From Paenibacillus sp. PastM-3 (GTDB lineage Bacteria > Bacillota > Bacilli > Paenibacillales > Paenibacillaceae), in contig NZ_JARXXP010000001.1 in NCBI RefSeq assembly GCF_029893965.1, forward strand, positions 620,001 to 684,000: a DNA stretch of 64,000 bases, given 5' to 3'. The position numbers and the translations under genes are program-made. Under the pieces are notes generated by a model. The model searched no databases, was not told where the DNA came from, and worked only from the letters and a program-made list of their open reading frames with translations. This document shows positions 16,898 through 24,267 of this stretch, piece after piece (positions within the stretch are counted from its first letter, which is position 1; every line of letters starts with the position of its first letter).

Positions 16898-17401
16898 TTA
16901 TTTCGTGACCAGCGCAGTCTGGCGCTTCTTATCCGCCGCAGCAGTTTCCTGCCCGTCCTTTTCTCCTCTTCCGCCCAGTTTAAAGACGAGAATACCGCCG
17001 ACGATGACCAGTACACCGAGCAGCTGATTCAGGTTAAACGGAACCTTTTCCAGCCCCATCCAGCCAAGGGAATCCCATAGAAGCGCGAATCCCAGCTGCG
17101 AGGTCAGTACGATTGCAATCGCAAAAGTCGCACCAAGCAGCTTCGTTGCCTGCACCAGACAGATAACTACGCCGACGCCGATCACTCCGCTGAACCAGTA
17201 CCACGGCTGCATGTGCTGGAGTGTAAACATTCCGGTCCCCTGAGTAATCAGCCCCATAACCAGTGAAGCGATAAAGCCCATGCCGAGTACTAGCGTCGTG
17301 GTCGACCAGGAGCCTGTATGCTCATTAACTTTAATGTTAAAAATATTCTGCAGGCCCACAAGCGCCCCGGCCACTAGTGCCAATATAATGCCGATTATCA
17401 T
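16898..17401 (-). CDS. DMT-type small membrane transporter (DUF606/YdcZ family)
   Basis: The 167-residue protein has five hydrophobic segments and the YdcZ/DUF606 pattern: GALVGLQNIFNIKVNEHTGSWSTTTLVLGMGF, then ATFAIAIVLTSQLGFALLWDSLGWMG, and a final VLVIVGGILVFKLG. Members of this family form a half-size branch of the drug/metabolite transporter superfamily and often occur as adjacent pairs, as here. A charged tail of about 25 residues ends the protein. It lies 22 nt downstream of its paralogue, so the two may assemble as a heterodimer. Substrate unknown. Confidence 0.82.
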   Translation of the reverse strand: MIIGIILALVAGALVGLQNIFNIKVNEHTGSWSTTTLVLGMGFIASLVMGLITQGTGMFTLQHMQPWYWFSGVIGVGVVICLVQATKLLGATFAIAIVLTSQLGFALLWDSLGWMGLEKVPFNLNQLLGVLVIVGGILVFKLGGRGEKDGQETAAADKKRQTALVTK

Positions 17402-17423
17402 AAAAATTATCCCCTTCTTTGCA

Positions 17424-17849
17424 TTAAAGTTTAAGAATCAGCACGCCGGCAATCATCATTCCGATTCCGATGAACTGCGGCAGACGCATTTTTTGCTTCA
17501 TAACTCCAAACCAGCCGTTACTGTCAATCATGAAGGTCATGAACAGCTGGGCGATCAGGAGTGCGGATATAGTCAAAGTAACTCCGACATGTTGTATTGA
17601 GGTTACCTCACTGAAAATAATGAACGCAGCCAGCGCGCCCCCGCTCAGGTACAGCGGATTTACTTTTTTGAAGCCTTGCTTCTTCCCGTCGCGTACGAAC
17701 AGCAGAATCGCCAAAGCCATAATAAAACCGGTTAATTGTGTAATTGTTGCTGCCTGCCAAGTGCCGATATCCTGGCTGATCCGTGCGTTTGCAACCCCCT
17801 GCAGCGTAATGCACGCCCCGCCTATAAAGGCAAAAATGATCCCCTTCAT
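17424..17849 (-). CDS. DMT-type small membrane transporter (DUF606/YdcZ family)
   Basis: The 141-residue paralogue of the next gene, with five hydrophobic segments: GGACITLQGVANARISQDIGTWQAATITQLTGF at the start, TLTISALLIAQLFMTFMIDSNGWFGV in the middle and GIGMMIAGVLILKL at the end. AGGAGAGA precedes the ATG. The promoter region carries a palindromic operator and a TTTAAT -10 in exactly the geometry seen in front of the NUDIX gene at 18419. Confidence 0.82.
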   Translation of the reverse strand: MKGIIFAFIGGACITLQGVANARISQDIGTWQAATITQLTGFIMALAILLFVRDGKKQGFKKVNPLYLSGGALAAFIIFSEVTSIQHVGVTLTISALLIAQLFMTFMIDSNGWFGVMKQKMRLPQFIGIGMMIAGVLILKL

Positions 17850-17882
17850 GTCTTCTCTCTCCTCTTTGTGATCTCTGTCTTA

Positions 17883-17924
17883 ATTAAATGACATCCGGTG
17901 TCATCCGTGAAGGACATATGTCCT
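17883..17924 (-). promoter_or_regulatory. Promoter with Crp/Fnr-like operator, DMT operon
   Basis: The perfect palindrome AGGACATATGTCCT (17911-17924) lies 22 nt upstream of a TTTAAT -10 box (17888-17883) on the minus strand. This places the site centre at about -41.5, the class II activator position. A further inverted repeat TGACA-N5-TGTCA (17889-17903) fills the interval. The same operator with the same spacing occurs at 18446-18487. Confidence 0.6.
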
Positions 17925-17958
17925 AAATTATTATTTCCCCTTAGCATTGCACCAAAAA

Positions 17959-17996
17959 GCCCGCTTCAATCCTCATTTCAAGAGGCTGAAACGGGC
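17959..17996 (-). terminator. Terminator of the NUDIX gene
   Basis: GCCCG-TTTCA-GCCTC pairs across a short loop with GAGG-TTGAA-GCGGGC, with TTTTT after it on the minus strand. Confidence 0.85.
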
Positions 17997-18017
17997 CATT
18001 TATAAGCATAAACTCAA

Positions 18018-18419
18018 TTAAGATAACAGCTTCATCTCATGCAGCCGGTCAAAAATCAGCCTGCTGACCGCCGACACCCGCTCCCTGTCTGCAAACGAAA
18101 GCCAGGCCAGTTCAGCAATTTCCGCTGCCGGGGCAAGGGTACCGTTGTATTCTGCAGTCAGGCAGGTCATCTGTACCTGCACACCAGCTTCTTTACCATG
18201 TGCTTCTGCTTCAAATGTGCCAAAATGCCGGATACTCTCCGGAATAATCCGTACCGTTAATTCCTCTTCAATCTCGCGGATCAGCGTTTCGTTGTCCGAC
18301 TCGCCAGCTTCCCGTTTGCCTCCGGGGAAATAATAGGTATCTTTACCATGTGAACGAGCTCCAAGTACCTTCCCGTCTACAATATGAATCCAGGCAATCT
18401 TATCTATCACTGTGGTCAT
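18018..18419 (-). CDS. NUDIX hydrolase
   Basis: The 133-residue protein has a NUDIX box in FPGGKREAGESDNETLIREIEEELTV, with the G-x5-E-x7-RE-x2-EE positions present; the following Gly is replaced by Leu. It would hydrolyse a nucleoside diphosphate linked to another moiety in the cytosol; the substrate is unknown. AAGGGAGG stands 7 nt before the ATG. Its promoter carries the same palindromic operator and spacing as the DMT transporter pair, so the two units are probably co-regulated. Confidence 0.85.
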   Translation of the reverse strand: MTTVIDKIAWIHIVDGKVLGARSHGKDTYYFPGGKREAGESDNETLIREIEEELTVRIIPESIRHFGTFEAEAHGKEAGVQVQMTCLTAEYNGTLAPAAEIAELAWLSFADRERVSAVSRLIFDRLHEMKLLS

Positions 18420-18445
18420 TTGTTATCCTCCCTTCGCTTTTATTC

Positions 18446-18487
18446 ATTAAAAGCTATCTTCCTTGCTCCTTAAAGGACAGATGTCCT
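18446..18487 (-). promoter_or_regulatory. Promoter with Crp/Fnr-like operator, NUDIX gene
   Basis: The near-perfect palindrome AGGACAGATGTCCT (18474-18487) is followed, 22 nt downstream on the minus strand, by TTTAAT (18451-18446). Arm sequence, spacing and -10 box are all identical to the site in front of the DMT operon. Confidence 0.6.
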
Positions 18488-18510
18488 ACACAGTTGCTCA
18501 GGTAAATGTC

Positions 18511-20475
18511 TCAATACTCCAGCTTAACATGCATATGCATAGCCGCCTCATCCCACGGAACAGAATAAGCCTGTCCTTTTGCACAAAAAATCGAAGCCGA
18601 CTGGTAGGCGGGATCGGCATTTTTATCGTATTGCTTCATGCCGATGATCTGTCCGGCCTGATGGCAGACCTGGTATCCGCCCGCCCGTAGGGACAGAGCC
18701 CCTTTACCTTGTGTCATAGAAGCCAGTCTTACCGGATAATTCATGAAGGTGGCAACCGGCACTGTTCCGGTGAGGATAGCCGTTTCACCATTTATTTCGG
18801 GCGCGGCAAAGCTGCCGCTGGCCTGCTGAATATCGGACATCACCTTGCCTACATGATCGGCATGAATTCTGATTTTGAAATCATAAAACGGCTCCAGCAG
18901 CACATTCGCCGCCTGCTCCAGCCCCTGGCGCAATGCCCGCAGAGCAGCCTCCCGGAAATCTCCGCCTGACGTATGCTTATTATGGGCCCTGCCGCTCAGC
19001 AGCGTAATCTGCACATCGGTCAGCGGAGAGCCTGTCAGCAGGCCGTGATGGCCTTTGTCCAGCAGCACCTGAACAATCTGATTCTGGTAGCCCACAGCCA
19101 GATGATCGGGGTGACACTTATTATGTACCGTTACACCGCTCCCGCGTTCACCCGGTTCAAGCTTCAGATGAACCTCGGCGTAATGGCCGAGCGGCTCAAA
19201 ATGGCCACAGCCATAGGCTATTGATTCGATCGTCTCCATATACAAAATCTCCGGGTTCCCAAAGGTTACCGGTATATGGAATCGCTCCCGGAGCACCTGC
19301 TCCAGCACCTCCAGCTGGATCTGCCCCATGACCTGAATTTGCAGCTCCTGAAGCATTTCATCCCAGCTTACATTCAGCGAAGGGTCTTCCGCATCAAGCT
19401 GCTGAAACGCCTGCAGCACCTCTTTCAGGTGAACAGGCGGTTCGAAGCAGACTTTGGATTTTAACGCAGGAACGAGTCCGCTGCCTACGTTATCTACTAG
19501 CTCTCCGACGCCTTCGCCCGGCCCGGCAGCTGTGAGGCCGGTAACGGCAAACAATTCACCCGCCGCAGCCCAGTCAGCTGCTGCCGTCTTCGCCCCGTTA
19601 ATCCGGCGGATACCGGTAATACGTTCAGAGATCCGCTCTACTACAGGACCGCAGGTTAACTCTTCCCTTACCTTGAGCACACCCTGCAGCGCTTTAATAT
19701 AAGTGATTCTTGTGCCCTTGTCATCGTAGCGGACCTTGTAGACTCTTCCGGCAAAAGGCAGACGGTAATCATATTCCGTTACCGCAAGTGCATCCAGATT
19801 ACGGAGGAAGCTGCCGATCCCTTCATCCAGCAGAGCGGAGCCTGCCATGCAAGGAAAGACTTTGCCTTGCCGTACCAGCTTAACCAGTGCATCCTTCCAG
19901 GCCGGCTCGTCCAGACTTCCATCGAGATAAGCCTCAAACAGCGCTTCATCCCGTTCCGCCAAAAAAGAGCGCAGCTCCTCATCCACACCGCCAGCCTCAA
20001 GCTCCGGCAGCATAACGGCATCTCCGCTGAGCAGCTGGCGAATCTCGCTAAGCACACGCTGCGGGTCGGCGCCGGTCCGGTCTGTTTTATTGATAAAAAA
20101 GAAGGTTGGAACCCCATGGGAACGCAGCAGCTGCCATACCGTCTCCGTATGACCCTCCACACCTTCAACTGCGCTGACAATCACAACTGCATAATCGAGA
20201 ATCTGCAGTACCCGCTCCATCTCCGGCGAAAAATCGACGTGGCCGGGAGTATCCAGCAAAAAGTAGTGTGAGTCGCCGTAGCTGAATTCCGCCTGATCGG
20301 CGAAAACAGTGATTCCGCGCGCTTTTTCAATCTCATGGGTATCCAAAAAAGTATCCTTATGGTCCACTCTGCCTCTGCTGCGGATCGCTTCCGTATGGTA
20401 GAGCAGCTGCTCGGCGAAGGTTGTCTTTCCGGCATCGACGTGGGCAAGCAGACCGATTGTTATATTCTTTGTCAT
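18511..20475 (-). CDS. Tet(M)-like translation-factor GTPase (ribosomal protection family)
   Basis: The 654-residue protein is an EF-G-like GTPase with all nucleotide motifs: G1 AHVDAGKTT, switch region EKARGITV, G3 DTPGH and G4 NKTD. The C-terminal half has the EF-G domain IV/V organisation (GHYAEVHLKLEPGERGSG, then a RAHNKHTSGGDFREAALRALRQGL block) seen in Tet(M)/Tet(O)/OtrA-type proteins that remove tetracycline from the ribosome. Many chromosomal Bacillales homologues are not proven resistance genes. The ATG at 20475 is preferred because MTKNITIGLLAHVDAGKTT aligns with family starts, although the GGAGG is 15 nt away. A strong leader hairpin lies upstream. Confidence 0.85.
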   Translation of the reverse strand: MTKNITIGLLAHVDAGKTTFAEQLLYHTEAIRSRGRVDHKDTFLDTHEIEKARGITVFADQAEFSYGDSHYFLLDTPGHVDFSPEMERVLQILDYAVVIVSAVEGVEGHTETVWQLLRSHGVPTFFFINKTDRTGADPQRVLSEIRQLLSGDAVMLPELEAGGVDEELRSFLAERDEALFEAYLDGSLDEPAWKDALVKLVRQGKVFPCMAGSALLDEGIGSFLRNLDALAVTEYDYRLPFAGRVYKVRYDDKGTRITYIKALQGVLKVREELTCGPVVERISERITGIRRINGAKTAAADWAAAGELFAVTGLTAAGPGEGVGELVDNVGSGLVPALKSKVCFEPPVHLKEVLQAFQQLDAEDPSLNVSWDEMLQELQIQVMGQIQLEVLEQVLRERFHIPVTFGNPEILYMETIESIAYGCGHFEPLGHYAEVHLKLEPGERGSGVTVHNKCHPDHLAVGYQNQIVQVLLDKGHHGLLTGSPLTDVQITLLSGRAHNKHTSGGDFREAALRALRQGLEQAANVLLEPFYDFKIRIHADHVGKVMSDIQQASGSFAAPEINGETAILTGTVPVATFMNYPVRLASMTQGKGALSLRAGGYQVCHQAGQIIGMKQYDKNADPAYQSASIFCAKGQAYSVPWDEAAMHMHVKLEY

Positions 20476-20546
20476 TCTTGCTGGTAGTACACCTCCAAAA
20501 GTATGGTTCGATTCCTTCATATACACATTTATGTACCTCATACAAA

Positions 20547-20593
20547 ATACACGGCAAACCATCCCTTCTCATTATGGGCGGTTTGCCGTGTAT
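20547..20593 (-). promoter_or_regulatory. Leader hairpin (possible attenuator) of the ribosomal-protection gene
   Basis: A 14-bp perfect inverted repeat, ATACACGGCAAACC and its complement, encloses a 19-nt loop. On the minus strand it is followed by TTTTG, 72 nt before the ATG. It may be the terminator of the small membrane-protein gene upstream, a ribosome-responsive attenuator of the kind known for tet(M), or both. Confidence 0.6.
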
Positions 20594-20617
20594 GATCAAT
20601 CCTATGAAACGTATTAT

Positions 20618-20797
20618 CTATCCCTGCCTGGAACGGTTACGTCCCTCCTGATAAACAGCCAGCGCCCAGACCAGAACAAACAAAGGAATAAAAATATACC
20701 AGGGAAGGGTAACAGTATCACCGATTATAAACGAAATAAGAAGTAGGACCGCTATGACAATAATCGAATACAGCACGCCTCGTCCAAAAGTTCTCAT
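20618..20797 (-). CDS. Small membrane protein, hypothetical
   Basis: The 59-residue product starts MRTFGRGVLYS and has two hydrophobic segments (about residues 9-26 and 31-48) followed by a short basic tail, YQEGRNRSRQG. The start at 20797 is chosen because GGAGG lies 8 nt upstream; a GTG five codons earlier would overlap that site. I do not recognise a family. It lies directly upstream of the leader hairpin of the ribosomal-protection gene. Confidence 0.6.
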   Translation of the reverse strand: MRTFGRGVLYSIIVIAVLLLISFIIGDTVTLPWYIFIPLFVLVWALAVYQEGRNRSRQG

Positions 20798-20900
20798 TTT
20801 TCCCGCCTCCACTTCATTCAGGTATATCCAATATTACCCAAACTGGAGGAAATAACTCTAATTAGCGGGATTTCTGTGTCATATCCCTGGGTTACAGATG

Positions 20901-21734
20901 TTAATTATACAATTCAAAAGTAAAGACCGGGTACTGTTCTGCCGGGAGAAATCCGAGCTTTAAGGCGAGCCGTTGTGAGGCCAGATTGTCCTGTGTTGTC
21001 TCCCATAAAGGAATCATATCCAGTTCCAGATAATAGCCAATCAGTGCTGCTGCCGCTTGTGTCCCGTAGCCCTTGTTCCGCTCAGCCTTTTCGTAGGTAT
21101 CCGCATCAACAAAATATTCATTGCCCACAGAAAACCCGTTATTTCTGCAGAAAGACACGGTTACTCCTCCTGCCTTCACAGACGCTCCAAACGTTTTCTT
21201 TTCCAAAAAATAACGGTCAGCATGTGACGACGTACTCTTATCTTCAGCGACAATCGGGTACTGTGCAATATCAATCTCAAATTCAGCAGCATCAGCCCGA
21301 AGGAAGTCCTGTAATGTTCTAAACCGCCCTGTCTCCAGCTCATACACTGTTTCAAAATGCTTATCTGCCCTCACCCCCGCTACCCCGCCCAGAAACAGCC
21401 TATCCCAGTCTTCCGTGTCATCGGCATAAATCTCAAACCATCCGGCACTCCTGCTGACGCAATCCGGTATAACAATATTTTGCAAAAATAGCCTGATCAG
21501 CGCTTTGCTCCGTTCAGACCTTACATCTCCAGCCGCATACATCCATCTGCCGGTAACCCAGACAATCGCCAGCCCCGGACTCACTGCGTTATCTACAAAC
21601 ACACGTCCCGGGTACAACCTCCGCAAAACGGATAGCGCGGGAATGTGCTGTTTTTTCCGGTTAAAAAAGGGCTCTGCCGCCTTAAAATCCTCAGCAAATA
21701 TTTCTAACAATTCTTTCACCATTCTCCTCTTCAT
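20901..21734 (-). CDS. GNAT-type acetyltransferase
   Basis: The 277-residue protein belongs to the two-part GNAT group (PF12746-like). An N-terminal region of about 130 residues (PALSVLRRLYPGRVFVDNA, GLAIVWVTGRWMYAAGD) is followed by an acetyl-CoA-binding GNAT core with the P-loop-like AERNKGYGTQAAAALIGYYLE and the later TTQDNLASQRLALKLGF. The acceptor is unknown. The ATG overlaps the stop of the upstream small gene as ATGA, which fixes the start and indicates translational coupling. Confidence 0.82.
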   Translation of the reverse strand: MKRRMVKELLEIFAEDFKAAEPFFNRKKQHIPALSVLRRLYPGRVFVDNAVSPGLAIVWVTGRWMYAAGDVRSERSKALIRLFLQNIVIPDCVSRSAGWFEIYADDTEDWDRLFLGGVAGVRADKHFETVYELETGRFRTLQDFLRADAAEFEIDIAQYPIVAEDKSTSSHADRYFLEKKTFGASVKAGGVTVSFCRNNGFSVGNEYFVDADTYEKAERNKGYGTQAAAALIGYYLELDMIPLWETTQDNLASQRLALKLGFLPAEQYPVFTFELYN

Positions 21735-21943
21735 ACCTTTCTTTTCTTGAGGAAGATATACAATAGAAAAACTGCCGCCAATACAACAATAGCTAACATT
21801 ACTAGTGTAGGATAACTGATGGAAAAGCCAACGTCACCTTGAAACATTGTGTCTTTTGGAGGATCAGGTTTAACAGATAGACCATACTTATCTATTAACT
21901 CAGCCTTCTTGTCTTCCGAAAGATTATTAACTGCAGTTGCCAT
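21731..21943 (-). CDS. Small tail-anchored membrane protein, hypothetical
   Basis: The 70-residue protein has a soluble N-terminal part (ATAVNNLSEDKKAELIDKYG) and a single C-terminal hydrophobic segment (about residues 45-65) ending in KKRKV. GAGAGGA precedes the ATG. It is coupled to the downstream GNAT gene by a 4-nt overlap. I do not recognise a family. Confidence 0.65.
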   Translation of the reverse strand: MATAVNNLSEDKKAELIDKYGLSVKPDPPKDTMFQGDVGFSISYPTLVMLAIVVLAAVFLLYIFLKKRKV

Positions 21944-21982
21944 ACCATCTTCCTCTCAACAATTTGACTTAGACGTTAGAAC

Positions 21983-22876
21983 TCAGGAATGTTCAAAATG
22001 TCTGAGTTTATCCGGATTTCGGATCAGATAAATGTCACGGATTAAATGTCCGCTGCTATGAAATAGAGCCACAGAATCGACATGCTCTCCCACACGGAAG
22101 ATGACCCCGGTCTGGCCGTTGATCATGCTGATCTCGATCTGCACTCCCTCTTGCTGATACAATTTATGGAAAGAACCAAAAAGAAATTTGGACACGGCAT
22201 CGCGCTGGGAGATCGGGCGGACGGCGGCGAATACTTTGCCTCCCCCATCGGAAATGAGCACGACATCATCAGCGAGCATGGAAATGATCTGCTCTATGTT
22301 ATCCTGCGCAAGTGCGGAGAGGAAGCGGCGAACCCACATCTCTTTATCCGCCTCGGCAACATCCGGCTCACCTGCCCCGATACCCATTTTCCCCTTTGCA
22401 CGGCTAAACAGCTTCCGGCAGTTTATCTCACTTTTACCAATGATCTCGGCGATTCCACCGTACTCGATGCCGAGAGCCTCGCGCAATACGAATACCGCAC
22501 GTTCTGCCGGTGACAGCTTCTCCAGCATTACCAGGACTGCATAGGACAGCAGCTCATCACGGATTATGAAATGGAGCGGATCCGACTCCGCAGTGGGGAT
22601 GGGTTCGGGAAGCCACTCACCGGTATAATATTCCCTTCGCCTGCGAGCCGATTTATACAGGTCCCGGCAGCGGTTTACGACCATTTTACACAAATACGCC
22701 TTCGGCTCTTCGGCCAGGCCAGCCGGGTTCACATTGTATACTTTGAGAAAAACGTCCTGTACGGCGTCTTCCGCATCGGACCATGTACCCGTCATTTGAT
22801 AAGCCAGCGTAAGCATTAATGTTTTGTACTGACTGTATAATTCCTCTATCTCCACCACCCCCTTTTCTGAACTCAT
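21983..22876 (-). CDS. ECF41-type RNA polymerase sigma factor with SnoaL-like extension
   Basis: The 297-residue protein contains sigma region 2 (YKTLMLTLAYQMTGTWSDAEDAVQDVFLKVY) and region 4 (LSPAERAVFVLREALGIEYGGIAEIIGKSEINCRKLFSRAK). A C-terminal SnoaL-like domain follows. The three signatures of group ECF41 are all present: WLPEP at residues 88-92, DGGGK at 210-214 and NPDKL at 287-291. These sigma factors have no separate anti-sigma factor; the extension controls activity. The gene starts 5 nt after an oxidoreductase stop, the usual ECF41 partner arrangement, and a matching promoter lies upstream of that gene. Confidence 0.92.
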   Translation of the reverse strand: MSSEKGVVEIEELYSQYKTLMLTLAYQMTGTWSDAEDAVQDVFLKVYNVNPAGLAEEPKAYLCKMVVNRCRDLYKSARRRREYYTGEWLPEPIPTAESDPLHFIIRDELLSYAVLVMLEKLSPAERAVFVLREALGIEYGGIAEIIGKSEINCRKLFSRAKGKMGIGAGEPDVAEADKEMWVRRFLSALAQDNIEQIISMLADDVVLISDGGGKVFAAVRPISQRDAVSKFLFGSFHKLYQQEGVQIEISMINGQTGVIFRVGEHVDSVALFHSSGHLIRDIYLIRNPDKLRHFEHS

Positions 22877-22881
22877 ACCTG

Positions 22882-24069
22882 TTAAGTCGTCAACATGCTC
22901 GCTGTATCCCAGGTATACTTTTTAATCTTCCAGCTCAATTTCCCTGTGATCACAAAATCGAGTCCCCATTTATTCACCCAGGTTAATCCTTTATCGGGAC
23001 CTAGTCCGATGCAGAACAAATTCATATAGCTTTCATGGACCGGCGCCTGGTGCCCCTCGAGATCTGCCAGTATGATTTTGGCAAGCCGCGCCGCTTGGGG
23101 AATCGCTTCCTTACAAGTCTTGCCGTCGACATGGCCGTTGACCGGGTCTATGATTCTGGCGCAGTCACCGATACTGTATACACCCGGCATATCTGCTACC
23201 CTATAGCTGTCGTCAACCTGTACATACCCTTCGGAGGTTACTGGCAAGCCGATCGCTGACAGAATCGGATTAGGCTGCAGCCCGAGCGTCCAGATGCATA
23301 GACCTGCAGGCCGGCTCTCACCACTTGATAACCATAATACCCCATCCGCTTCTTTGATTACACGTTTATTATGCAGAGTATTTATACCGATGTCCTGGAG
23401 GAGATGTTCCAGTCTCAATCCTACTTTGACCGGACCGTCTATAAAGAGACGCTCATGTGCATTGTACAGGTCGATTGTTACGGCTTTGGGGTTAAGTCCC
23501 AGCCGCTCCGCATCCTTGCGGGCGTAGTAAGCCAGCTCTGCCGCAGTCTCCATACCACTAATTCCAGCTCCCGCAATGACAATTTGCAGCAACCGCTCGC
23601 GTTCGCTTGGCTCATTTTCAGCAGCGGCTTGTTCCAGATTAGAAAGCCATCTGCTGCGGATTTTCTGAGCATTTTCCAGTGAAGTGAGCGGAATTCCGCC
23701 CTGTCCAGGATCAGGCTGCCGGATCACGCTGCCCGCTGCTACAATGAGCACATCGTAGCTCATCTCATGCTCCACTCCCGAAGGATTCACATACATCAGT
23801 TTCTTTTCTTCCGCGTTGATGTTGGATGCGATGCCCTGCACTAATTCAACACCGTCCGGAAACAGTCTAGTCAGTGGAATTCGTATTTCTTCATTCGTAA
23901 CGGCTGGTCTAAACATTAATACTTTACGCAGATGGAAATCATTTTTATCAATCATGACGAGCCGCAGCGGATACTTCCCTGCCTGATCCTTGAACATTCT
24001 CATGATTTCCTTCACAGCATGAATCCCCGCATACCCGGCACCGATAACAACACACGTCAATGTTTTCAT
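22882..24069 (-). CDS. NAD(P)/FAD-dependent oxidoreductase (NDH-2-like), partner of ECF41
   Basis: The 395-residue protein starts MKTLTCVVIGAGYAGIHAVKEI, the FAD Rossmann motif. A second dinucleotide motif reads IVIAGAGISGMETAAELAYYA and an FAD-site block reads PGVYSIGDCARI, the plan of type II NADH dehydrogenases and related disulfide-reductase-like enzymes. The electron acceptor is not known. The ATG at 24069 has GGAG 8 nt upstream; a longer frame to 24096 would begin at or before the predicted transcription start. It is cotranscribed with the ECF41 sigma gene. Confidence 0.88.
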   Translation of the reverse strand: MKTLTCVVIGAGYAGIHAVKEIMRMFKDQAGKYPLRLVMIDKNDFHLRKVLMFRPAVTNEEIRIPLTRLFPDGVELVQGIASNINAEEKKLMYVNPSGVEHEMSYDVLIVAAGSVIRQPDPGQGGIPLTSLENAQKIRSRWLSNLEQAAAENEPSERERLLQIVIAGAGISGMETAAELAYYARKDAERLGLNPKAVTIDLYNAHERLFIDGPVKVGLRLEHLLQDIGINTLHNKRVIKEADGVLWLSSGESRPAGLCIWTLGLQPNPILSAIGLPVTSEGYVQVDDSYRVADMPGVYSIGDCARIIDPVNGHVDGKTCKEAIPQAARLAKIILADLEGHQAPVHESYMNLFCIGLGPDKGLTWVNKWGLDFVITGKLSWKIKKYTWDTASMLTT

Positions 24070-24100
24070 GCAATCTACTCCTTCTGTAGTTTGCATATAG

Positions 24101-24127
24101 AACGAGGCAGCCGCCTTTTTTGTGACA
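24101..24127 (-). promoter_or_regulatory. ECF41-type promoter
   Basis: On the minus strand TGTCACA (24127-24121) is followed after exactly 16 nt by CGTT (24104-24101). The known ECF41 target is TGTCACA-N16-CGTC, so seven of seven and three of four positions match. The start would fall near 24095, leaving a leader of about 25 nt, which implies autoregulation of the oxidoreductase-sigma operon. Confidence 0.75.
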
Positions 24128-24139
24128 CAAGATCTTTAT

Positions 24140-24190
24140 AAATTGAACTAAAGATTTGTATGCCTTAACTTAAACTTTCAAGTTCAATTT
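24140..24190. repeat. Inverted repeat upstream of the ECF41 promoter
   Basis: The 10-bp arms AAATTGAACT and AGTTCAATTT are separated by 31 nt. They lie between the histidine-kinase terminator and the ECF41 promoter. An operator or a hairpin is possible; no function is evident. Confidence 0.5.
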
Positions 24191-24220
24191 AGATAGAAAG
24201 TATTAGAAACGTCATAAAAA

Positions 24221-24245
24221 AGAGCCTTACAAACTCCAAGGCTCT
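24221..24245 (-). terminator. Terminator of the ABC/two-component operon
   Basis: AGAGCCTT-GGAGTTTGT-AAGGCTCT followed by TTTTT on the minus strand, about 20 nt after the histidine kinase stop. Confidence 0.92.
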
Positions 24246-24267
24246 CTGCTTACTCTCTATTATCATC

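Noticed and set aside
20357-20599. 80-codon frame overlapping the start of the ribosomal-protection gene as a leader peptide
   Set aside because: It overlaps the main gene by more than 100 nt in another frame and its start has no convincing ribosome site; a shorter leader peptide cannot be excluded.
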